Positions 26,341 through 36,496 of a stretch of 64,000 nucleotides of DNA are shown here, piece by piece. The stretch is taken from positions 1,302,001 to 1,366,000 of the forward strand of contig NZ_JAFBCN010000001.1 of NCBI RefSeq assembly GCF_016907755.1. The letters are read 5' to 3'. The stretch comes from Cellulosimicrobium cellulans (lineage in GTDB: Bacteria > Actinomycetota > Actinomycetes > Actinomycetales > Cellulomonadaceae). Both the position numbers and the translations under genes were made by a program. Below the pieces are notes generated by a model, which worked only from the letters and a program-made list of their open reading frames with translations, did no database searches and was not told where the DNA came from. Within the stretch, counting starts at the first letter, position 1. Every line of letters starts with the position of its first letter.

Positions 26341-28049
26341 CGACCCTCACCCCCCTCGCCGAACCCGGGGTCGTCGGTCACCCGGGCGCCGAACCCACCG
26401 GTATCCCCGGGTTCGGCACCTGGGTTGCCGACGAACCCGGGGTCGGCGGGCGGGGGCGCGGGGGTGGGGCGGTCGCGCCACCAGTCGCGGAAGGTCTGCT
26501 TCGCGGGGGCCGGGAGGTCGCGCGAGCGGGTCCACGCGGACGCGGGGGGCGGGAGGGTCGAGATCCGGCCCTTCGGGCCCGCGACGACGCGGCCCAGCCC
26601 GGCGGCCTTCTCCGCGAGCTCGAACCGCCGCGCGTCGGACATGACGAACGACGCGGCCTTCATCGCGGCGCCCCAGCCGGTGGGGCGGCCGCGGTCGGCG
26701 TCGACCTCGCGCGCCCGGAGCTCGACGAGGATCGACGGGATGTCGATCTTCACGGGGCACACGTCGTAGCACGCGCCGCACAGCGTCGAGGCGTAGGGGA
26801 GCGAGGCGTTGGGGTCGTGGTGGCCGGAGAGGCCGCCGGAGGACTTCGTGAGCTGCGGGGTGAGGATCGCACCGATCGGGCCGGGGTAGACCGACCCGTA
26901 GGCGTGGCCGCCCACCCGCTCGTACACCGGGCACACGTTGAGGCACGCCGAGCAGCGGATGCAGTGCAGCGCGGCCCGCCCGACCTCGTCGGCGAGGACG
27001 TCGGTGCGGCCGTTGTCGAGCAGCACGAGGTGGAACTCCTGCGGCCCGTCGCCCGGCGTGACGCCCGTCCACAGGGACGTGTACGGGTTCATGCGCTCGC
27101 CCGTCGACGAGCGCGGCAGGAGCTGGAGGAACACCTCGAGGTCGGTGTACGTGGGCACGACCTTCTCGATCCCCATGACCGTGATGAGCGTCTCGGGGAG
27201 CGTGAGGCACATGCGGCCGTTGCCCTCGGACTCGACGACGGTGAGCGTCCCCGCGTCCGCGACGCCGAAGTTCGCGCCGCTGATGGCGACCTTGGCCGAG
27301 AGGAACTTGCGGCGCAGGTGCGCGCGCGCGGCCATGGCGAGCTCGCGCGGGACGTCGGAGAGGTCGGGCGGGGCGTCGCCCATGCGCGCGAGGAAGATCT
27401 CGCGGATCTCCGCGCGGTTGCGGTGGATCGCCGGGACGAGGATGTGCGACGGCATGTCGTCGGCGAGCTGCACGATGAGCTCGGCGAGGTCTGTCTCGTA
27501 CGCCGCGATCCCCTCGGCGGCCAGCGCCTCGTTGAGCCCGATCTCCTGCGTCGCCATGGACTTCACCTTGACGACCTCGTCGGCGCCCTTCGCCTTCACG
27601 AGGTCCGCGACGATCCGGTTCGCCTCGTCCGCGTCGCGCGCCCAGTGCACGACGCCGCCGCGCGCCTCGACGTTGCGCTCCAGCTCCTCGAGGAGCTCGG
27701 GCAGGCGCGCCATGACGTCGGTCTTGATCGCCGACCCGGCGTCGCGCAGCGCCTCCCAGTCCGGCACCTCGCCGACGACGGCGGCGCGCTTGGCCCGGAT
27801 CGTCGACGTCGCGTGCGCGAGGTTGCGCCGCAGCTGCGTGTTCTGGAGCGCCTCGCGCGCCGCGTCGGGGAACGATCCGCCCCAGCGCAGCGGCGCGTCC
27901 GGGTGCGGCACGTCGCCGAACGCGTCCGACGCCGCCCCGGCACTCGCCGAGGTACCCGCCGAGGTGCCGTGCCCGCCCGGGCGCGCGACGTCGTCGGGCA
28001 GGGTGCGCGCGCCGCGCCGCACGGGCAGGCCGAGGAACGTGCGGCTCAC
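26337..28049 (-). CDS. lutB: LutB, iron-sulfur lactate utilisation subunit
   Basis: A 570-residue iron-sulfur protein. A DUF162-like domain (about 100-330) precedes two 4Fe-4S clusters, CIRCSACLNVCP and CGACYDVCP, then a C-terminal DUF3390-like part (FRDWWRDRP). The GTG at 28049 shares GTGA with the lutA stop. Odd: the last 27 codons or so are written by a 60-bp palindromic element (26358-26417) and a partial second copy, giving a Gly/Pro/Asp-rich tail with repeated DPGF motifs that is not part of the family core. An extra 45-residue Gly/Ser/Ala stretch also occurs near residues 15-50. Confidence 0.93.
   Translation of the reverse strand: MSRTFLGLPVRRGARTLPDDVARPGGHGTSAGTSASAGAASDAFGDVPHPDAPLRWGGSFPDAAREALQNTQLRRNLAHATSTIRAKRAAVVGEVPDWEALRDAGSAIKTDVMARLPELLEELERNVEARGGVVHWARDADEANRIVADLVKAKGADEVVKVKSMATQEIGLNEALAAEGIAAYETDLAELIVQLADDMPSHILVPAIHRNRAEIREIFLARMGDAPPDLSDVPRELAMAARAHLRRKFLSAKVAISGANFGVADAGTLTVVESEGNGRMCLTLPETLITVMGIEKVVPTYTDLEVFLQLLPRSSTGERMNPYTSLWTGVTPGDGPQEFHLVLLDNGRTDVLADEVGRAALHCIRCSACLNVCPVYERVGGHAYGSVYPGPIGAILTPQLTKSSGGLSGHHDPNASLPYASTLCGACYDVCPVKIDIPSILVELRAREVDADRGRPTGWGAAMKAASFVMSDARRFELAEKAAGLGRVVAGPKGRISTLPPPASAWTRSRDLPAPAKQTFRDWWRDRPTPAPPPADPGFVGNPGAEPGDTGGFGARVTDDPGFGEGGEGR
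26358..26417. repeat. 60-bp palindromic element, copy C, inside the lutB 3' end
   Basis: Same ends and exact length as copies A and B; its first 24 bases differ from copy A at one position. It lies within the lutB frame and is translated as part of the tail. A further GAACCCGGGGTCGGC lies at 26433-26447. Because 60 is divisible by three, its insertion keeps the frame. Confidence 0.75.
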
Positions 28050-28840
28050 CGGGCACCCCCTCGCGTCGACGGACCGACCCCGGCGGGGGTGGGCGTGTCC
28101 TTCGTGGACGCGAGGATCTCCGCGAGGTGCAGCGTGCGGACGCCCGCGCGGATGCGCGACAGGCCGCCGCCGATGTGCATGAGGCACGACGCGTCGCCCG
28201 CGGTGAGGACCTCCGCGCCGGTGGACTTCACGTGCGTCATCTTGTCGGCGAGCATCGCGGTCGAGGTCTCGGCGTTCTTCAGCGCGAACGTGCCGCCGAA
28301 CCCGCAGCACGACTCGGCGGCGGGCAGCTCGACGAGGTCGATGCCCTCGACGGCGCGCAGCAGGCGCAGCGGCTTGTCGCCCACGTGCAGCATGCGCAGC
28401 GAGTGGCACGTGGGGTGGTAGGTGACCCGGTGCGGGAAGTACGCGCCGACGTCGGTCACGCCCAGCACGTCGACGAGCAGCTCGGAGAGCTCGTACGTCT
28501 TCGCGGCGACCGCGTCGGCGGTGCGGGCGAGGTCGTCGAGCCCGGCGCGGCGGCAGACCATGCCCTGCTGGTGCCGGACCGAGCCCGTGCACGACCCGGA
28601 CGGCACGACGATCGCGTCCCACTCGCCGTCGAGCACGGGGGAGAACGCCTCGACGTGGTTGCGCACCACCGGGACCGCCTCGTCCAGGTAGCCGGTGTTG
28701 ACGTGCATCTGACCGCAGCACGCCTGCCGTTCGGGGAAGAACACCTCGTGCCCGAGGCGCTCGAGGAGGAGGGCGGTGGCGCGCGGTGCCTGCGGGAACA
28801 TCACGTCGCCGATGCAGGTCGCGGTGAGGGCTATGCGCAT
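28046..28840 (-). CDS. lutA: LutA, CCG-domain lactate utilisation subunit
   Basis: A 264-residue protein of the LutA/YkgE family with two cysteine-rich CCG domains: ACCGQMH near residue 41 and ESCCGFGGTFALKN near 185, which bind iron-sulfur clusters or serve quinone-linked electron transfer. The ATG at 28840 starts MRIALTATCIGDVMFP, typical of the family. First gene of lutABC, divergent from its GntR regulator across an operator-rich 176-base gap. Confidence 0.93.
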   Translation of the reverse strand: MRIALTATCIGDVMFPQAPRATALLLERLGHEVFFPERQACCGQMHVNTGYLDEAVPVVRNHVEAFSPVLDGEWDAIVVPSGSCTGSVRHQQGMVCRRAGLDDLARTADAVAAKTYELSELLVDVLGVTDVGAYFPHRVTYHPTCHSLRMLHVGDKPLRLLRAVEGIDLVELPAAESCCGFGGTFALKNAETSTAMLADKMTHVKSTGAEVLTAGDASCLMHIGGGLSRIRAGVRTLHLAEILASTKDTPTPAGVGPSTRGGAR

Positions 28841-28928
28841 CGTTGCTCCGGGGGAGGGCGAGTCGGGTCCAGTCTCGCCGGGCCGCGTCGTCGCCGCCTG
28901 CCGGGACCGCCGCGGTGAGGCGCCGCGG

Positions 28929-28945
28929 CTGTGGTCTGACCACAG
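28929..28945. promoter_or_regulatory. LldR/LutR-type operator 1
   Basis: CTGTGGTCTGACCACAG contains the TGGT-N3-ACCA core of FadR-subfamily GntR regulators such as LldR and PdhR. Its core repeats exactly at 28975-28987, 44 bases away, about four helical turns. Confidence 0.72.
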
Positions 28946-28973
28946 GTTCTTCACTGTAGACCACGTTCCCCGC

Positions 28974-28988
28974 TGTGGTCTGACCACG
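28974..28988. promoter_or_regulatory. LldR/LutR-type operator 2
   Basis: TGTGGTCTGACCACG repeats the core of the first site and lies 29 bases before the regulator start. A half-site TGTAGACCACG lies between them at 28954-28964. Probable control of both lutA and the regulator gene. Confidence 0.7.
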
Positions 28989-29016
28989 GCGTGCCCGGGT
29001 CGCCTACCCTGGGCGG

Positions 29017-29775
29017 GTGCGCACCCACGAACGCGTCCTCGCCCGCATCGAGGCGGACCTCGCCGCGGGTCGCTGGGCGCTGGGGGAGCGGCTCCCGGCC
29101 GAGCGTGCGCTCGCGGAGGAGCTGGGCGTGTCGCGCCCCTCCGTGCGCGAGGCGATCCGCGTCCTGGAGGCCATGGGCATCGTGCGCACGGCCGTCGGGT
29201 CGGGGCCCGACGCCGGTGCGACCGTCGTCGACCGGCCCGCCGCGGGCCTCGGTGCGGCCGTGCGGCTCCACGTCGCGTCGGGGACGCTCGCCGTGCGCGA
29301 CGTCGTCGAGACGCGCGTGCTGCTGGAGACGTGGGCGGCGTGCGCGGCGGCCGAGCGGGTCGTCGCCGAGCGGGTCGTCGCCGCGCGGGACACCGGCGAG
29401 CGGGCGTCCGAGCCAGGACCCGGCACCCCGGAGGTCGCCGGGGCGCTCCCCGCGGCGGGCGCGCTGCTCGACCGCATGGACGACCCGGCGCTCGCGGCGG
29501 CCGAGTTCCGCGAGCTCGACGCGTCGTTCCACGTGCTGCTCGTGCGGCTCGCGGGCAACCCGCTCGTCGAGGCGGTGATGACCGGGCTGCGTGGCGCGAT
29601 CGAGTCGTACGTCGCTCAGGGGAGCGCGGCCCTGCCGTCCTGGGACCGGACGGCGACGCGCCTGCGCGCCGAGCACCGCGCCGTCCTGGCTGCTGTGACC
29701 GCGGGCGACGGTGAGCGTGCCGCGCGCGAGGTCCGCGCCCACATCGAGGGCTTCTACGCCGAGACGGGGCTCTGA
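29017..29775 (+). CDS. lutR: GntR-family (FadR subfamily) regulator of lutABC
   Basis: A 252-residue regulator. Winged helix at residues 1-70 (LGERLPAERALAEELGVSRPSVREAIRVLEAMGIV) and a helical FCD effector domain (ELDASFHVLLVRLAGNPLVEAV near 165, LRAEHRAVLAAVTAGD near 210). A Glu/Pro/Ala-rich insert near 120-150 is longer than usual. The GTG at 29017 is the start. It is divergent from lutA with two matching palindromes between them, so it very likely senses lactate and represses lutABC. Confidence 0.88.
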   Translation: MRTHERVLARIEADLAAGRWALGERLPAERALAEELGVSRPSVREAIRVLEAMGIVRTAVGSGPDAGATVVDRPAAGLGAAVRLHVASGTLAVRDVVETRVLLETWAACAAAERVVAERVVAARDTGERASEPGPGTPEVAGALPAAGALLDRMDDPALAAAEFRELDASFHVLLVRLAGNPLVEAVMTGLRGAIESYVAQGSAALPSWDRTATRLRAEHRAVLAAVTAGDGERAAREVRAHIEGFYAETGL

Positions 29776-29860
29776 GCGACCTCCGGTGCGGCGGCGTCGC
29801 GGCCCGGTCACGGTCGGGCCTGGAGCGGCGTGCGACCACGCTGTCCTCCGGGCCTCCGCC

Positions 29861-29891
29861 GGGGTGGCGGGACGGACGGTCCCGCCACCCC
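29861..29891 (-). terminator. Xylanase gene terminator
   Basis: GGGGTGGCGGGAC pairs perfectly with GTCCCGCCACCCC across a 5-base loop, 10 bases after the xylanase stop on the minus strand. It may also end the lutR transcript arriving from the other side. Confidence 0.85.
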
Positions 29892-29900
29892 AGCGCCCCG

Positions 29901-31577
<1,677 letters not shown>

Positions 31578-31604
31578 CTAGTCACACCGAGAGGAGATAG
31601 CAAT

Positions 31605-31618
31605 CGTTATCGATAACG
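31605..31618 (-). promoter_or_regulatory. LacI-type operator before the xylanase gene
   Basis: CGTTATCGATAACG is a perfect 14-bp palindrome with a central CG, 97 bases before the xylanase start, in an unusually AT-rich patch. The adjacent LacI regulator (31679) or another family member may bind it. Confidence 0.6.
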
Positions 31619-31678
31619 TTTTACATCGTGGGACAAACGCGACAGCGGTGACACGGCTGCGCGGGTGAGGGTGGAGCG

Positions 31679-32713
31679 TCAGGTCTGCGGCGGCGCCGTG
31701 CTCTCGCGCACCACGAGCTCGGTCGCGAGGTCGAGGCGCTGGTTCATGGGCCGGCCGCCCCGCGCGAGGTCGAGCAGCATGCGCGTCGCCGTCCCCGCCA
31801 TCTCGTGCAGCGGCTGGTGCACGGTGGTCAGCTCGGGGCCGATCCAGCCCGCGAGCGGGAGGTCGTCGTAGCCGACGACCGACAGGTCCTCGGGGATCCG
31901 TAGGCCGAGCTCGCGCGCGGCCCGCAGGACGCCGAGCGCCTGCATGTCCGACCCGGCGAAGATCGCCGTCGGGCGGTCGGGGAGCGAGAGCAGGGCCTTG
32001 CCGTGCTCGTACCCGCCGTCCACGTAGAAGTCGCCGTAGCGCACGAGCCCGGGGTCGACGGCGACACCCGCCTCGTCGTGCGCGCTGCGGTAGCCGTCGA
32101 TGCGGGCGCGGCTGCACAGCACGTCCGAGGGGCCCGAGATGATGGCGACGCGACGGTGGCCGAGGCCCAGGAGGTGCCGCGTCGCCGAGAGTCCGCCGCT
32201 CCAGTTGTTGGACCCCACCGTCGGGACCCCCGCGGGCTGCTCGCCCTCCGTGTCGACCACGACGAACGGGATGGAGCGTGTCTCGAGCTGGTGCCGCTGG
32301 GACTGGTCGAGGCTCGACAGGACGAGAAGGACCCCGAGCGGGCGGCGCGCGAGGACGGCGTCGAGCCAGTCCTGGGGAGGCCGGTGCTCGCCGCCGAGCT
32401 CGGAGAGCACCACGCCCACCTTGGCGGCGGCGGCCGCCTCCTCGACGCCCCGGATGATCTCGATGGACCACGCGGAGTCGAGCTGGTGGAACACGAGGTC
32501 GATCAGGGGCGTCGGCGTCGCGGGTGCGGACCGGCGGCGCCGGTACTGGTGGCGCTCGAGCGCGGCCTCGACACGCGCCCGGGTGGCCGCCGCGACGTCG
32601 GGCCGGCCGTTGAGCACCTTGGACACCGTGGGCACGGACACCCCGGCCTCCGCGGCGATGGACGCGATCGTCGCGGGGCCGCCCGTGGCGGCACCCCGGT
32701 CCTGCGCTGGCAT
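31679..32713 (-). CDS. LacI-family regulator of the xylan utilisation locus
   Basis: A 344-residue repressor with helix-turn-helix IASIAAEAGVSVPTVSKVLNGRPDV (residues 16-40) and a sugar-binding-type core (LIDLVFHQLDSAWSIEIIRGV, GSNNWSGGLSATRHLL, AIFAGSDMQALGVL, VVGYDDLPLAGWI). The ATG at 32713 follows GAGGAGCGTC; a GTG at 32758 is possible but lacks a ribosome binding site. It lies between the xylanase gene and the divergent GH3/ABC operon, both plausible targets. It resembles xylo-oligosaccharide regulators (BxlR/XylR type); effector inferred. Confidence 0.9.
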   Translation of the reverse strand: MPAQDRGAATGGPATIASIAAEAGVSVPTVSKVLNGRPDVAAATRARVEAALERHQYRRRRSAPATPTPLIDLVFHQLDSAWSIEIIRGVEEAAAAAKVGVVLSELGGEHRPPQDWLDAVLARRPLGVLLVLSSLDQSQRHQLETRSIPFVVVDTEGEQPAGVPTVGSNNWSGGLSATRHLLGLGHRRVAIISGPSDVLCSRARIDGYRSAHDEAGVAVDPGLVRYGDFYVDGGYEHGKALLSLPDRPTAIFAGSDMQALGVLRAARELGLRIPEDLSVVGYDDLPLAGWIGPELTTVHQPLHEMAGTATRMLLDLARGGRPMNQRLDLATELVVRESTAPPQT

Positions 32714-32735
32714 GACGCTCCTCGTGCTGGTCGCA

Positions 32736-32749
32736 ACTTTCGAGTCGAA
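32736..32749. promoter_or_regulatory. Candidate operator before the LacI gene
   Basis: ACTTTCGAGTCGAA shares ACTTTCGA with the site before the GH3 operon (32935-32942). It lies 23 bases before the LacI start, a position suited to autoregulation. Confidence 0.38.
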
Positions 32750-32871
32750 CCGTAGCACTTGTGCGTGGCGCCCGTCCGTTGCTGAGACGGGTGATCGTCG
32801 CTGCTATCGCGGGTGTCCCGGCATCGGAGACGTCGGGTGCCGTCGTCACCGAACTGTGACCCGCGTCTCGC

Positions 32872-32901
32872 TTGACGACGCGTGCGTCACCGGTCTAGCG
32901 T
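32872..32901 (+). promoter_or_regulatory. Promoter of the GH3-ABC-GH39 operon
   Basis: A -35 box TTGACG (32872-32877) and -10 box TAGCGT (32896-32901) are separated by 18 bases. The predicted transcript start lies just before an inverted repeat and a TTTCGAAA palindrome. Confidence 0.45.
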
Positions 32902-32934
32902 CCCGGACCAATGGGTATCGGTGCAGAGGCCGAT

Positions 32935-32946
32935 ACTTTCGAAACC
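32935..32946 (+). promoter_or_regulatory. LacI-type operator before the GH3 operon
   Basis: ACTTTCGAAACC has the 8-bp palindrome TTTCGAAA (32937-32944) just downstream of the predicted promoter. CGAA/TTCG half-sites are the type bound by BxlR-like xylo-oligosaccharide repressors. Confidence 0.5.
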
Positions 32947-33011
32947 ACGACGCCGTGGACGCCCGGGCTACCGGGCGAGGCACGACGACGTGACCGACCC
33001 GAGGACCACGA

Positions 33012-35450
33012 TTGACGACGCAGACGACCCCGGCCGCCGCCGAGCGGCAGGACGGGACGACCACGCCGCCCTGGCGCGACGTGCGGCTCGCCGCGGGCGA
33101 CCGCGCCCGGGCGCTCGCCGCCGCGATGACGCTCGAGGAGAAGCTCGCCCAGCTCGTCGGCGTGTGGGTCGGTGCGGACGCCTCCGGCGGGGGCGTCGCG
33201 CCGCACCAGGCCGACATGACGGGCCACGTCCCCACGTGGGAGTCCGTCATCGAGCACGGGCTCGGTCAGCTCACGCGCCCCTACGGCACCGCGCCCGTCA
33301 GCCCCGAGGCCGGGGCGCGCTCCCTGGAGCGGTCGCAGCGCGACCTCGTCGCCGCGAGCCGCTTCGGCATCCCCGCCCAGGTGCACGAGGAGTGCCTCGC
33401 CGGGTTCGCCGCCTGGCGCGCGACCGCCTACCCGGTCCCGCTGTCCTGGGGCGCGAGCTTCGACCCGGAGCTCGTCGAGGCGATGTCCGCGCGCATCGGC
33501 GCGAGCATGCGGGCCGCGGGGGTGCACCAGGGCCTCGCGCCGGTGCTCGACGTCGCGCGCGACCACCGCTGGGGCCGCACCGAGGAGACCATCGGCGAGG
33601 ACCCCTACCTCGTCGGCACGGTCGGCGCCGCGTACGTCCGCGGGCTCGAGTCGTCCGGCGTCGTCGCGACGCTCAAGCACTTCGCCGGGTACTCCGCGTC
33701 CCGGGCGGGTCGCAACCTCGCGCCCGTCGCGATGGGGCCGCGCGAGTACGCCGACGTCGTCCTGCCGCCGTTCGAGACCGCGGTGCGCCACGGCCGGCCC
33801 CGCTCCGTCATGCACGCCTACACGGACGTCGACGGGATGCCGTCGGCCGCCGACCGGGGGCTCCTCACGGGCCTGCTCCGCGAGACGTGGGGCTTCGACG
33901 GCACGGTCGTCGCCGACTACTTCGGGGTCCGGTTCCTCGAGACCCTGCACAAGGTCGCCGCCGACGGCACGGACGCCGCGCGCCTCGCGCTGCGCGCCGG
34001 CGTCGACGTCGAGCTCCCCACCGTCGACGCGTTCGGTCCGGCGCTCGCCGAGGCCGTGCGCCGCGGCGACGTCGAGGAGTCCCTCGTCGACGAGGCGCTG
34101 CACCGCGTGCTCCGGCAGAAGGTCGAGCTCGGCCTCCTCGACCCCGGCTGGGAGCCCGTGCCCGACGGCGGCGCGGGCCTCGTGCTCGACGACGCGCCGG
34201 GGCGCGACCTCGCCCTGCGCCTCGCGCGCGAGGCGGTCGTGCTGCTCGCGGACGACGGCGGCGCGCTGCCGCTCGCGCCCGGGACGCGCCTCGCCGTCGT
34301 CGGCCCGCTCGCTGACGACCCGATGGCGATGCTCGGCTGCTACTCCTTCCCCGCGCACGTCGGCGCCCAGCACCCCGAGGTCGAGACCGGGATCGACATC
34401 CCGACCGTCCTCGCCGAGCTCGGGTCGCGCTTCGACGTCGTGCACGCCCAGGGTTGCGACGTCACCGGGACGGACACCAGCGGGTTCGCCGCGGCCGTCG
34501 CCGCCGCGCGCGCCGCGGACGTGTGCGTCGTGGCCGTGGGGGACCGCGCTGGACTGTTCGGCCGCGGGACGTCGGGCGAGGGCTGCGACGCGGCCGACCT
34601 GCGGCTCCCCGGGGTCCAGGAGGACCTCGTGCGTGCCGTGCTCGCGACCGGGACCCCCGTCGTCCTGCTGCTCCTCACCGGCCGGCCCTACGCGCTGGGC
34701 GCGCTCCTCGACGAGCCGACGCCGCCCGCCGCCGTCGTGCAGGCGTTCTTCCCCGGACAGCTCGGCGGCCGGGCGGTCGCCGAGGTGCTCGCCGGGGAGG
34801 TGTCGCCGTCGGGCCGCCTGCCCGTGAGCGTCCCGCGCGACCCCGGCGGCCAGCCCGCGACCTACCTGTCCGCGCCGCTCGGCCTGCGCTCCGGCGTCTC
34901 GAGCGTCGACCCGACGCCCGCCTTCCCGTTCGGCCACGGCCTGTCCTACGCGACGTTCGCGTGGGAGGACGTGCAGGTCGTCGGCGCCGCCGCGGGCGGA
35001 CCCGCCGCGTGGCCGGTCGACGGCGAGGCGCGGGTCGAGGTCACCGTGCGCAACACCGGGACCGTCCCCGGGGCCGACGTCGTGCAGCTCTACCTGCACG
35101 ACCCGGTCGCCCAGGTGACGCGCCCCGTCGTGCGCCTCGTCGGGTACGCGCGCGTCGCGCTCGACCCGGGCCAGGCCGCGACCGTGTCGTTCGTCGTGCC
35201 GGCCGACGTCACGTCCTTCACCGGGGCCGACGGGCACCGGGTCGTGGAGCCGGGCGACGTCGAGCTGCGCGTCTCGCGGTCCAGCGCCGACGCCGTCGCG
35301 ACGCTCCCGCTGCGCCTCGTGGGGCCCGAGCGCGTCGTCGACCACACGCGCCGCCTCGTCACCGACGCGCGGGTCTCCGGGCCCGTGACCGTCCCGGCCG
35401 TGCCGGGCACGTACCGCGAGAACGATCACGAGGAGGTGAGCGTGGGATGA
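33012..35450 (+). CDS. GH3 beta-glycosidase (beta-xylosidase/beta-glucosidase)
   Basis: An 812-residue enzyme without a signal peptide, so cytoplasmic, acting on imported oligosaccharides. It has the GH3 N-terminal barrel (WGRTEETIGEDPYLVG, ATLKHFAGYS; nucleophile Asp302 in GTVVADYFGV), the alpha/beta C-domain (ending near 590 with GLSYATFAWEDV) and a fibronectin-III-like end (VEVTVRNTGTVPGADVVQLYLHD). The start is a TTG at 33012, seven bases after GAGG. It heads the operon GH3-permease-permease-binding protein-GH39-DUF624-GH42. Xylosidase activity is favoured by context, not by sequence alone. Confidence 0.9.
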   Translation: MTTQTTPAAAERQDGTTTPPWRDVRLAAGDRARALAAAMTLEEKLAQLVGVWVGADASGGGVAPHQADMTGHVPTWESVIEHGLGQLTRPYGTAPVSPEAGARSLERSQRDLVAASRFGIPAQVHEECLAGFAAWRATAYPVPLSWGASFDPELVEAMSARIGASMRAAGVHQGLAPVLDVARDHRWGRTEETIGEDPYLVGTVGAAYVRGLESSGVVATLKHFAGYSASRAGRNLAPVAMGPREYADVVLPPFETAVRHGRPRSVMHAYTDVDGMPSAADRGLLTGLLRETWGFDGTVVADYFGVRFLETLHKVAADGTDAARLALRAGVDVELPTVDAFGPALAEAVRRGDVEESLVDEALHRVLRQKVELGLLDPGWEPVPDGGAGLVLDDAPGRDLALRLAREAVVLLADDGGALPLAPGTRLAVVGPLADDPMAMLGCYSFPAHVGAQHPEVETGIDIPTVLAELGSRFDVVHAQGCDVTGTDTSGFAAAVAAARAADVCVVAVGDRAGLFGRGTSGEGCDAADLRLPGVQEDLVRAVLATGTPVVLLLLTGRPYALGALLDEPTPPAAVVQAFFPGQLGGRAVAEVLAGEVSPSGRLPVSVPRDPGGQPATYLSAPLGLRSGVSSVDPTPAFPFGHGLSYATFAWEDVQVVGAAAGGPAAWPVDGEARVEVTVRNTGTVPGADVVQLYLHDPVAQVTRPVVRLVGYARVALDPGQAATVSFVVPADVTSFTGADGHRVVEPGDVELRVSRSSADAVATLPLRLVGPERVVDHTRRLVTDARVSGPVTVPAVPGTYRENDHEEVSVG

Positions 35451-36496
35451 CCCTGGATCAGGGCCCCGTCGACGTCGGCGAGGCCACCACCGTCGCGAGC
35501 GCCGTCGCCGCGGCCGAGCACGCACGGCCCGGCGAGCCCGCGGGCGACGACGGCGGCCGCGCGCGCCGGGCCGCCCGGCGCCGCAGGGCCGGCAGCGTCC
35601 CGTGGCGCGTCGCGCTGCGCAAGGACTGGCGCCTGTACACGTTCCTCGTGGTGCCCGTGCTGTTCCTGCTGGTCTTCCGGTATCTCCCGATGCTGGGGAA
35701 CGTCATCGCGTTCCGCCGGTTCCGGCCCGGCGGGAGCGTGTTCGGGGACGAGTGGGTCGGCTTCCGCTACTTCGAGATGTTCATCCAGAACCAGCAGTTC
35801 TGGCAGGTGTTCTGGAACACCGTCATCCTCGGGCTCCTCACGCTGCTGATCTGCTTCCCGCTGCCGATCGTCTTCGCGCTCCTGCTCAACGAGCTGCGGT
35901 CGCGCCGGTTCAAGAAGATCGTGCAGACGGTCTCCTACCTCCCGCACTTCATGTCGATCGTCATCGTGGCGGGCCTCGTGCTGCAGCTCACGTCGGTCAA
36001 CGGGACGGTCAACCAGATCGTCGAGGCGTTCGGCGGAGACCCGGTCGCGTTCATGCAGCAGCCCGAGTGGTTCCGCACCATCTACGTCTCGTCCGAGGTC
36101 TGGCAGACCGTCGGGTGGGGGACGATCCTCTACCTCGCGGCTCTGACGACGATCGACGACCAGCTCTACGAGGCCTCGCGCATCGACGGCGCCAACCGGT
36201 GGCAGCAGACGTGGCACATCACCCTCCCGGGCATCCGCCCCACGATGATGGTGCTCCTCATCCTCAACATCGGCTCCTTCATGGCGGTCGGGTTCGAGAA
36301 GGTCCTGCTGCTGCAGAACCCCCTGGTCTACTCCACGGGCGACGTCATCTCGACATACCTCTACCGCGTCGGCATCCAGTCCGCGCAGTTCTCCTACGGG
36401 ACCGCGATCGGGCTGTTCGAGGCCCTCATCGGGCTCGTGCTCGTCCTCTCCGCGAACGCCGTCTCGCGCCGCCTGACTGGAGCCTCGCTGTGGTGA
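35447..36496 (+). CDS. LplB-type ABC sugar permease
   Basis: A 349-residue inner-membrane permease. A charged, Ala/Arg-rich cytoplasmic tail (1-60) is followed by six hydrophobic segments; the EAA loop is LYEASRIDGANRWQQTWHITLPGIRP. FRYLPMLGNVIAFRRF and SVNGTVNQIVE mark the LplB/YtcP-like group that carries complex oligosaccharides. The ATG at 35447 overlaps the GH3 stop and follows a strong AGGAGGTGA site. Partner of the next permease and the lipoprotein at 37497; no ATPase gene is in this operon, so a shared MsiK-type ATPase is expected. Confidence 0.92.
   Translation: MTLDQGPVDVGEATTVASAVAAAEHARPGEPAGDDGGRARRAARRRRAGSVPWRVALRKDWRLYTFLVVPVLFLLVFRYLPMLGNVIAFRRFRPGGSVFGDEWVGFRYFEMFIQNQQFWQVFWNTVILGLLTLLICFPLPIVFALLLNELRSRRFKKIVQTVSYLPHFMSIVIVAGLVLQLTSVNGTVNQIVEAFGGDPVAFMQQPEWFRTIYVSSEVWQTVGWGTILYLAALTTIDDQLYEASRIDGANRWQQTWHITLPGIRPTMMVLLILNIGSFMAVGFEKVLLLQNPLVYSTGDVISTYLYRVGIQSAQFSYGTAIGLFEALIGLVLVLSANAVSRRLTGASLW

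Noticed and set aside
25667-26350. Second 227-codon frame opposite in phase to lutC
   Set aside because: Same strand but shifted, almost entirely Arg/Ala/Pro; lutC has family motifs and overlaps lutB correctly.
29776-29900. Small gene between lutR and the xylanase
   Set aside because: The gap holds only the terminator hairpin; frames through it are antisense extensions of the CBM2 modules.
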